The notes below the pieces were generated by a model. That model was not told where the DNA came from and did not search any database. It saw nothing but the letters and a program-made list of their open reading frames with translations. From positions 1-11,518 of the forward strand of contig JAKDLE010000039.1 in the NCBI GenBank assembly GCA_030453005.1: a stretch of 11,518 nt of DNA, read 5' to 3'. Below are positions 6,474 through 11,518 of the stretch, piece after piece (position 1 is the first letter of the stretch; each line of letters begins with the position of its first letter). The DNA is from Pseudonocardia sp. (GTDB lineage: Bacteria; Actinomycetota; Actinomycetes; Mycobacteriales; Pseudonocardiaceae). Both the position numbers and the translations under genes were made by a program.

Positions 6474-7391
6474 TCACCCCATGAGGCGTTCGGCCAGCAG
6501 CCGGTACGAGGTCAGTCGGTCGTCCGGGTCGCTGGTGACGGTGTTGATCATGACCTCGTCCGCGCTGTGCGCCTCGGCGAGAGCCGTCAGTTCAGTGTGC
6601 ACTTCGTCAGGCGTGCCCGCGATGATCGCCTTGGAACGGCCCATCGCGCGGGTGCGTTCGGCATCGGTCCACTCGTGTCGTGCCGTGCTCTCGGCCGACG
6701 GGATCGGCCCGTCGAAGCCGAGATCTTTGCGTGCCCGCCACAGCAGCATCGCCTCCGCCAACTGCTGGGCGCGTTCGTGCGTCTCGGCGGTGATCACGCG
6801 CACAGCCAACACGGTATGCGCGCCATGACCATGCTCGGTGGCCGTTGCACGGTAGGCGGCGGTCGCAGCTTCGCCGCCGCGGGGCACGAAGAAATGCCCG
6901 TGCGCATACCCGGCACCGACGAGGCCGGCGAGGGGTGCGGCGGAGCCGCCCGCCCCGAGCACCCAGACCCGGCCATCAGGCTCACCCGCCCCCGACGGAT
7001 GCTGGGTACCGAGGGCGTGGACGAGGGCGGCGATCTTCTCCCCGTAGTCCGGGTCGTCCAGCGCCGCCCGTCCCACGCCGGCATCGACGCGGTCGCCATG
7101 CACCTGCCCGAGCAGGGCCATCACCTCGATGACCTTCTGCACCGGGTACAGCGGCAGGAGGATGCCACCGGTGCCGACCCGGATGCGCTCGGTGCGTTCC
7201 AGGGCGAGCGCGGTCATCATCTCCGGGGCGGTGCTGGCGAAGGAGGCCGAGCGGTGGTGCTCGGCGAACCAGATCCGGTGGTACCCCAGCGCTTCGGCTT
7301 CCTGGGCGAGACGGAGACCGCTCTGCACGGCCTCCGCTCTGGTCGCGGTGTGTTCGGTGATCGGCACCTGGTCGAGGACCGACACTCTCAT
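6474..7391 (-). CDS. LLM-class flavin-dependent oxidoreductase (luciferase-like, group 1 / MsnO8 type)
   Basis: 305 residues. The N-terminus VSVLDQVPITEHTATRAEAV and the stretch LGYHRIWFAEHH (35-46) are hallmarks of the luciferase-like 'group 1' oxidoreductases (TIGR03558 type); IRVGTGGILLPLYPVQKVIE (70-89) and RVDAGVGRA (101-109) follow, and VWVLGAGGSAAPLAGLVGAG (142-161) matches the usual 'P.VW.LG.S..SA..AA..G' strand region. The fold is a TIM barrel using reduced FMN or F420. Members include monooxygenases acting on ketones, aldehydes and aromatics; the reaction here is unknown. It is somewhat shorter than the usual 320-360 residues, because the segment between GVGRA and VWVLG is only about 30 residues. 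It is the last gene of the five-gene operon, and its ATG overlaps the stop of the unknown gene as ATGA. Its own ribosome binding site is weak, so coupling is likely. It ends at a strong terminator. Confidence 0.88.
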   Translation of the reverse strand: MRVSVLDQVPITEHTATRAEAVQSGLRLAQEAEALGYHRIWFAEHHRSASFASTAPEMMTALALERTERIRVGTGGILLPLYPVQKVIEVMALLGQVHGDRVDAGVGRAALDDPDYGEKIAALVHALGTQHPSGAGEPDGRVWVLGAGGSAAPLAGLVGAGYAHGHFFVPRGGEAATAAYRATATEHGHGAHTVLAVRVITAETHERAQQLAEAMLLWRARKDLGFDGPIPSAESTARHEWTDAERTRAMGRSKAIIAGTPDEVHTELTALAEAHSADEVMINTVTSDPDDRLTSYRLLAERLMG

Positions 7392-7906
7392 GCTGACTGC
7401 TTCTCGGCAGCGGGGTGGAGGGCGGGGATGATGCGCCAGTCGCCGCCGACCTGGAACACGAGGTTGTGGATGTCGGCGCCGGCGATCGTGCGCAGCACCG
7501 GCACCAGCTCTTCGGCGTGCTCCGGCTCGGCGACGTTCAGCGGCCACTCGCCGATGGTCGCGCCGCGCAGGTGCGGGTGGTGGAACCCGGCCCCGTAGGT
7601 CGCGATCAGGCTGATGGGAGAGAGGTTCGCGGCGCGCTGCTCGGGCCAGGTCAGCAGCCAGGACGCGATGAGCCCGCCACGCTGGTCGCGGTGCAGACCG
7701 GTGGCGTCGATCCTTCCGGTACCGGCGAGCAGGTGCTCGTTGAACTCCATCAGTACCTGTCGGGCCGGGCTGTCGAGGAGTTGGACGGCCTCTCCGAAGG
7801 CGGTCTCCTTGCCGGAGCGGGTGACGTGGCCGAAGTGGTTGCCGTCGCGCAGGTCGATGAAGTGACGGGTCAGCGCCTCCAGCGGCGCGGGAGTGGTGGT
7901 GGTCAT
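7388..7906 (-). CDS. Conserved-looking protein of unknown function in the enzyme operon
   Basis: 172 residues, soluble, no signal peptide, no transmembrane segment and no cysteine. I do not recognise the family. Visible features are a Thr/Pro N-terminus, a charged helix LEALTRHFIDLRDGNHFGHV, a helical stretch LLDSPARQVLMEFNEHLLAG, then SWLLTWPEQRAANLSPISLI, a His-rich GAGFHHPHLRG, and a final ADIHNLVFQVGGDWRIIPAL that looks like a beta-strand end. The length and the last strand are compatible with a small alpha/beta fold (a SnoaL/NTF2-like fold could be imagined), but no motif supports this. It is certainly a gene: GAAGGAA lies seven bases before ATG 7906, that ATG overlaps the hydrolase stop as ATGA, and its own stop overlaps the LLM start in the same way. 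This tight packing suggests a product made in proportion with both enzymes, such as a partner or a small enzyme of the same pathway. Confidence 0.82.
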   Translation of the reverse strand: MTTTTPAPLEALTRHFIDLRDGNHFGHVTRSGKETAFGEAVQLLDSPARQVLMEFNEHLLAGTGRIDATGLHRDQRGGLIASWLLTWPEQRAANLSPISLIATYGAGFHHPHLRGATIGEWPLNVAEPEHAEELVPVLRTIAGADIHNLVFQVGGDWRIIPALHPAAEKQSA

Positions 7907-8721
7907 GATGGGGTTCCTTCCATGTGTGTCGGTTGAGGTCGCGGAGTGGATAGTTCGCACAGGGATGATTCGGACAGGGCTGCGGCCACCGCCGACAGCA
8001 CGCGGCTACGAGGGATGAGCAGGTCGGCGTGCCCGACGGCGGGCAGCACCTCCAAGGTCGTGGGGATGCCGTCGGTGCGGAGGCGGTCGGCGTAGGCGAT
8101 CACGTCGTCGCGAACCGGATCGTCGCTGCCGACGATCAGGCACACCGGGGCCAGCGCGGCAAGACTCGGAGCCTTTAGTGGGGTGGGCAGGATCGTCGGC
8201 TCGGGAGTGCTGTCGAGCCAGAGTCGCCACGCCGCACGCAGGTCGGCCCGGTTCGGAAACGCGCCAGACCCGGCGCGATAGGACGGGCGGGCGCAACGGG
8301 GATCGAGCGGTGGATACGCCAACACCTGGGCCGGCACCCGATCGCCGGTATCGCGCCGGGCGAGGGCAGCGGAAGCGGCAATCGTGCCGCCAGCGCTGTC
8401 GCCCCCGACGACCACCGGCAACCCGTCGGATCGACGGTCGGCCCAGTCGAGGGCCGCCAGCACGTCGACCACCGCGGCCGGGAACCGGTGAGCCGGGGCG
8501 AGGCGGTACTCGACGGAGACGACCGCCCACCCCGACAACGAGGCGAGACCGCCAGTGACGGGCGCCCAGGCGGTGACGGAGCCGTGCTGCCAGGAGCCGC
8601 CGTGCGCCCAGACGATCCAGCCGCGCGGGTTCGCCGGCCGGTGCACGAGGAGCGGCACCGGCGCGCCATCGGAGGCGACAGCACTGGAAAGCGTCGTCTC
8701 AGGGGCAGAGATCGTGGTCAT
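7903..8721 (-). CDS. Alpha/beta hydrolase, HSL-type esterase
   Basis: 272 residues. The order of motifs is that of the hormone-sensitive-lipase (alpha/beta hydrolase fold-3) family: WAHGGSW at 38-44 supplies the oxyanion hole; VSVEYRLAPAHRFPAA (68-83) is the typical strand and loop; GGDSAGG at 106-112 carries the nucleophile Ser109; GSDDPVRDD (198-206) holds the acid, probably Asp201; GHADL (230-234) gives His231. The first glycine-rich box is HGGSW rather than the commoner HGGGW. Expected activity is hydrolysis of a small ester, carbamate or lactone in the cytoplasm. ATG 8721 is used because the family-like sequence begins just after it. It starts 11 bases after the SDR stop. Its last about 20 residues are poorly conserved in type and overlap the leader of the next gene, where the stop forms ATGA with the next start. 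Confidence 0.9.
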   Translation of the reverse strand: MTTISAPETTLSSAVASDGAPVPLLVHRPANPRGWIVWAHGGSWQHGSVTAWAPVTGGLASLSGWAVVSVEYRLAPAHRFPAAVVDVLAALDWADRRSDGLPVVVGGDSAGGTIAASAALARRDTGDRVPAQVLAYPPLDPRCARPSYRAGSGAFPNRADLRAAWRLWLDSTPEPTILPTPLKAPSLAALAPVCLIVGSDDPVRDDVIAYADRLRTDGIPTTLEVLPAVGHADLLIPRSRVLSAVAAALSESSLCELSTPRPQPTHMEGTPS

Positions 8722-8732
8722 GATGGGTCCGG

Positions 8733-9518
8733 TCAGATCTGGCGCAGGGCACCGCCGTCGACCGACCACTCCGCACCCGTCACCTGCCCCGCTCTCGGCG
8801 AGAGCAGGTAGGCGATCACCCCGGCGACGTCCTCCGGCTTGCCGATTCGGCCGGCGGGCAGGCGGCGCTCCTCGCGGATGAACCGGTCCACCGCCGTGTC
8901 GGGGTCGGTGCCGAAGCGCGCGGCGAGCTGCTCAGCGAACCCGCCTAGTGCGTCGAAGAGGGCGGTGCGGGTCGGGCCGGGTGACACGACGTTCGAGCGG
9001 ATCCCCGCCGGGCCGTACTCGATCGCCAGCGATTTCGACAGCGATAGCACTGTTGCCTTCGACGCGGCGTAGGCGGCCATCGTCGGGTCGGGCATGCGGG
9101 CGGCCTCGCTGCCCAGATGCACGATGCTTCCGCCGCCCGCGTCCCGCATTGCCGGGATCACGGCGCGAGTGAGGCGGGCGAGGGCGAACAGATTCACCTC
9201 GAACGTCGCCTCCCACAGCTCGTCATCGATCGCCTCGAACGAGTCACGGGTATCGAACAGAGCGGCGTTGTTCACCAGCCCATCGATTCGGCCGTGCCGC
9301 TCGATGGTCTTCGCCACGACCCGGGCCGCGGCGTCGAATGCTTTCAGGTCGGCGGCGACGAAGTGCGCCGATGCGGGAAGTACGCCGTCGCCGGGGCCGC
9401 GGCGGGCGACCGCCACGACTTTCGCCCCCTCGCCTGCGAGTTCGTGGGCGGTGGCGAGGCCGATGCCGCTGGTGCCGCCGGTGACGATGATGACGCGGCT
9501 TTCGAGATCGAGATGCAT
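8733..9518 (-). CDS. Short-chain dehydrogenase/reductase (classical SDR)
   Basis: 261 residues, a usual length for a classical SDR. All key motifs are present: cofactor loop TGGTSGIG at 13-20, Asp58 of the adenine-binding ADL, NNA at 83-85, structural Asn109, and catalytic Ser137, Tyr150 and Lys154 (YAASK), then SPGPTRT (179-185) and the C-terminal [11 protein letters not shown]. Two arginines after the second strand (ARR, 38-40) suggest NADP(H) rather than NAD(H). It should oxidise an alcohol or reduce a ketone on a small molecule. ATG 9518 is preceded by AGGAAGG seven bases upstream, overlapping the exporter stop codon. It is the second gene of the operon, and MmyB-type regulators are often found with SDR genes, which fits the layout. 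Confidence 0.93.
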   Translation of the reverse strand: MHLDLESRVIIVTGGTSGIGLATAHELAGEGAKVVAVARRGPGDGVLPASAHFVAADLKAFDAAARVVAKTIERHGRIDGLVNNAALFDTRDSFEAIDDELWEATFEVNLFALARLTRAVIPAMRDAGGGSIVHLGSEAARMPDPTMAAYAASKATVLSLSKSLAIEYGPAGIRSNVVSPGPTRTALFDALGGFAEQLAARFGTDPDTAVDRFIREERRLPAGRIGKPEDVAGVIAYLLSPRAGQVTGAEWSVDGGALRQI

Positions 9519-9530
9519 GGTGAAGCCTTC

Positions 9531-10787
9531 CTAGATTGCCGAGCTGATGTGGCGAGCGGATGAAGAGGCCCGGCGCCGTGCGGCGATGCGGGCGACGACG
9601 ATGAGCGCCAGGCCGATGACCGTGAGACCCGCGCCCACGACGGTGGGACTGACCAGCCCGTAGCCGGCGGCGATTGCGGCTCCGGCGAGGCTGACGCCGA
9701 TGGTGTTGCCGAGGTTGAATGCGGCGATGTTCGTCGCCGATGCCAGGGTCGTGGCTCCTGTCGCGTGCCGCATCACCCGCGCCTGCAATCCGGGCACGGT
9801 GGCGAAGCCGGTCAGGCCGAGCAGGAACAGCCCGATCGCGACCGGCACCGGCATCCCGGCGACTGCACCCAGGGCGAGGATCACGGCCGGCAGCAGGATC
9901 GACAGGATCAGCACGGCGTTGTCCGCGTTCCGGTCGGCGGCCTTGCCGCCGAGGATGTTGCCCGCGAACAGGCCCGCGCCGAGGATCACGAGCAGCCACG
10001 GGATCGCGGCGGCCGAGTATCCGGTGACTTCGCGCAGCAGCGGTTCGATATAGGTGAACACCCCGAACATGCCGCCGAACACCAGCGCGGTGGTCAGCAG
10101 CGAGGCGAGCACCTGCGGGCGCGCCAACGCCCGGAACTGCCGGGCGACGGGCAGCTGATCCCGTTCAGGCTCGGTCTTCGGTACGAGCGCGATCAGCCCG
10201 GCCAGTGCGATCACTCCGAGTGCGCTGATGATCCAGAACACCGTGCGCCATCCGTACTGCTGGCCCACGAGCGCTCCCGCGGGCACGCCGAGGACGTTCG
10301 CGATCGTGAGCCCGGCGAACAGGGCCGCCACGGCCGACGCCCGCTTCGAAGCGGGCACGAGGGAGGCGGCGAGGACGGCTCCGATGCCGAAGTAGCCACC
10401 GTGCGCGAGCGCGGCCACGATCCGGCCCGCCATCATCACCTCATACGTTGGCGCCCAGGCCGAGAGCAGGTTCCCCACGACGAAGAACGCCAGTAGCACC
10501 GCGAGCGCGTACTTCGGGGGCCGCCGCATGAGAAACGGGGTGATGAGCAGTGCGCCGGGGACGACCGCGAGCGCGTAGGCGCCGACGAGGTGCCCGGCCT
10601 GGCTGATGGTGACGCCCAGATCCGTGGCGACCTCGGTGAGGAGTCCGGCGATGACGAACTCGGTCAGCCCGATCCCGAACCCGCCGACACTCAGCGCGAA
10701 CAGCGCGAGTGCCGCGTTCCGTCGGGTCACGGCAGCCGGTGGTTGGCCGACCTCAGCATCAGGTGCGGGACCGACAGTGGTCGTCAT
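9531..10787 (-). CDS. MFS exporter, DHA1 family (12 TM), first gene of the enzyme operon
   Basis: 418 residues, about 12 hydrophobic helices. GIGLTEFVIAGLLTEVATDL (38-57) and GRIVAALAHGGYFGIGAVLA (121-140) are typical of the AraJ/CmlA/PbuE-like branch of DHA1 transporters; the motif C region is ANVLGVPAGALVGQQYGWRT (163-182), just before VFW. Motif A is degenerate (TPFLMRRPPKY), as in that branch. Members export drugs, sugars or nucleosides, and actinobacterial chloramphenicol exporters belong here, but no specific substrate can be claimed. ATG 10787 is chosen over earlier in-frame codons because AAGGGAAG lies six bases upstream and the preceding residues look untranslated. About 110 bases further up is the second copy of the candidate operator, so this gene probably carries the promoter for the whole five-gene operon. 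Confidence 0.9.
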   Translation of the reverse strand: MTTTVGPAPDAEVGQPPAAVTRRNAALALFALSVGGFGIGLTEFVIAGLLTEVATDLGVTISQAGHLVGAYALAVVPGALLITPFLMRRPPKYALAVLLAFFVVGNLLSAWAPTYEVMMAGRIVAALAHGGYFGIGAVLAASLVPASKRASAVAALFAGLTIANVLGVPAGALVGQQYGWRTVFWIISALGVIALAGLIALVPKTEPERDQLPVARQFRALARPQVLASLLTTALVFGGMFGVFTYIEPLLREVTGYSAAAIPWLLVILGAGLFAGNILGGKAADRNADNAVLILSILLPAVILALGAVAGMPVPVAIGLFLLGLTGFATVPGLQARVMRHATGATTLASATNIAAFNLGNTIGVSLAGAAIAAGYGLVSPTVVGAGLTVIGLALIVVARIAARRRASSSARHISSAI

Positions 10788-10868
10788 ACGGCGCTTCCCT
10801 TCTCGAAACATCTGGCGGTGCCAACCAGCAGCAGAGCTTGCGAACCGGTCGTGCATCCACCCTGCTCG

Positions 10869-10886
10869 GGCTACAGCGGGGTAGCC
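10869..10886. repeat. Small inverted repeat in the exporter-2 leader
   Basis: GGCTAC (10869-10874) and GTAGCC (10881-10886) form a 6-bp stem with a 6-base loop. The right arm lies within the conserved flank block copy 2. No counterpart exists at copy 1, so it may be chance. Confidence 0.3.
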
Positions 10887-10895
10887 AGAACCCCG
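10880..10895. repeat. Conserved flank block, copy 2
   Basis: GGTAGCCAGAACCCCG, matching 5435-5450 at 14 of 16 positions. Here it nearly abuts the dyad, 8 bases away, on the exporter side. The spacing differs from copy 1 by 15 bases. Confidence 0.5.
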
Positions 10896-10897
10896 AG

Positions 10898-10923
10898 TTG
10901 CCTAGCACTGACAGGGACAGGCT
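10898..10923. promoter_or_regulatory. Putative operator of the MmyB-type regulator, site B
   Basis: Same 26-bp dyad as at 5468-5493, differing only at positions 14 and 20, in the same orientation relative to the window: arms GCCTAGCACTG (10900-10910) and CAGGGACAGGC (10912-10922). It stands upstream of the exporter-2/SDR/hydrolase/unknown/LLM operon. Coding sequence cannot explain the match, since both copies are intergenic. Confidence 0.6.
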
Positions 10924-10963
10924 GACCGCCGCGGGAGCATCGACTGCGTGAGATCCTGACGGG

Positions 10964-11031
10964 ATGGATGCCGACTGGGACGCCGGATCGCGTAATTCTG
11001 GGAATCGGTAGACGACACCGCACCCGACACG
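10964..11031 (+). pseudogene. Decayed 5' end of the TPR gene
   Basis: ATG 10964 reads MDADWDAGSR and stops at TAG 11009-11011. In the frame of the downstream TPR gene, residues FWESVDDTAPDT can be read back from 11031 to 10996, immediately after TAA at 10993-10995. Related actinobacterial TPR proteins, as I recall them, begin like 'M...WD.RI..FW...DDT.P..ML'. The two pieces fit that pattern if a base was lost near 10982-10990 and a GAA-like codon became TAA. Both changes would be needed, so this is decay, or a reassigned start at 11032. Confidence 0.5.
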
Positions 11032-11442
11032 ATGCTCGACAACATGCAAGCCCTGGTCGCGGAGCGCGCCGAAGACGATCCAGACGCCCTGTACGAGTGG
11101 GCGTTCGTCCACGACTACCTCGGCAAGGAACACGAAGCTGTTCTCCTCTACCGGGACGGCCTCGACCGCGGACTCTCCGAGCCCAGCCGGGCGCAGGGAA
11201 CAATGCACATCGCCAACTCACTGCGGAACGCCGGCGCGCCAAAGGCCGTAGTTGATCTCCTGAGGAACCAGCCGAGCTATGAGACCACGGGCGAAGCCGC
11301 GCAGACGTTTCTCGCGCTCGCGCTTCGAGGCGCTGGACGGCCCGACGAGGCGTTGCGCGTAGCCCTCACGGCTCTCGCCCAGACTCTCCCGCTGTACTCC
11401 CGCGTCATCGCGAACTCGCCACAAATAGGTCGCTCATATTGA
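11032..11442 (+). CDS. Tetratricopeptide repeat protein (probably missing its N-terminus)
   Basis: 136 residues from ATG 11032. It has TPR-like helical pairs: DPDALYEWAFVHDYLGKEHE (16-35) then AVLLYRDGLDRGL, GTMHIANSLRNAGAPKAVVD (56-75), and AAQTFLALALRGAGRPDEAL then RVALTALAQTLPLY. This matches a family of about 155-160-residue actinobacterial TPR proteins of unknown role, presumably protein-protein contacts in the cytoplasm. No ribosome binding site precedes the ATG, and family-like residues continue upstream of it until an in-frame TAA at 10993, so this start is probably a fallback after 5' damage and the product may not be made. The last about eight residues (SPQIGRSY) look unlike the rest. 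It is divergent from the exporter-2 operon, across operator site B. Confidence 0.72.
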   Translation: MLDNMQALVAERAEDDPDALYEWAFVHDYLGKEHEAVLLYRDGLDRGLSEPSRAQGTMHIANSLRNAGAPKAVVDLLRNQPSYETTGEAAQTFLALALRGAGRPDEALRVALTALAQTLPLYSRVIANSPQIGRSY

Positions 11443-11518
11443 CGTTTTAACTCGTGGAGGAAAGCACCGCGTACTGTCGTGAAAGTAGCTGCGTCTCGAT
11501 CGGCTTGAACTTGCGGAT
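11443..11518. other. Unassigned right edge
   Basis: 76 bases, lower in GC than the rest. The minus strand holds an open frame entering from the edge and stopping with TAA at 11447-11449 (23 residues ending QYAVLSSTS). It could be the end of a convergent gene, but other frames are also open over this short span. Nothing can be identified. Confidence 0.25.

Noticed and set aside
5435..10923. The two dyad copies as direct repeats bounding a transposable unit
   Set aside because: There is no transposase or recombinase between them, no target duplication visible, and their position at promoters is better explained by regulation.
1..11518. tRNA, rRNA, CRISPR array or insertion sequence
   Set aside because: No cloverleaf, rRNA-like stretch, regularly spaced repeats or transposase motif was seen on either strand.

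Overview
The window looks like a piece of a high-GC Gram-positive chromosome or plasmid: an actinobacterium, probably in or near the Micrococcales. The reasons are strong G/C bias at third codon positions, GTG and ATG starts, frequent 4-bp ATGA/GTGA gene overlaps, and families typical of that group (DUF2637 membrane protein, prim-pol replication protein, ArdC-like protein, MmyB-type regulator). Species cannot be fixed from the sequence alone.

Left end (1-2717, all on the minus strand): the tail of a mobile-element core operon, read in the order ArdC-like metallopeptidase, prim-pol DNA primase/polymerase, DUF2637 membrane protein with a C-terminal helix-turn-helix (cut by the window edge). The three genes overlap by about 4 bp at each junction. 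This set is usual for actinobacterial integrative conjugative elements and plasmids.

Middle and right (2933-10923): an accessory block built around one MmyB-type XRE regulator (5525-6397, plus strand). Divergent from it, on the minus strand, run a DHA2-type 14-TM exporter and an AraC-type regulator separated by a strong hairpin. Convergent with it is a five-gene minus-strand operon: DHA1-type exporter, SDR oxidoreductase, HSL-type alpha/beta hydrolase, an unrecognised 172-residue protein, and an LLM (luciferase-like) flavin oxidoreductase, with gaps of 12 and 11 bp and then two 4-bp overlaps. A perfect 21-bp-stem hairpin closes both convergent units at 6411-6460.

The key link is a 26-bp imperfect dyad present twice in the same orientation, 24 of 26 bases identical: 5468-5493 between the regulator and exporter 1, and 10898-10923 upstream of exporter 2 and its operon. 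This suggests that one ligand-sensing regulator controls two efflux pumps and three enzymes, that is, a self-contained export-and-conversion module for some small molecule, possibly carried by the mobile element. The substrate is unknown.

Right end (10964-11518): a TPR protein gene reading away from exporter 2. Its expected 5' end is broken by a frame change and an in-frame TAA, leaving an ORF from 11032. The last 76 bases are lower in GC and hold nothing that can be identified.
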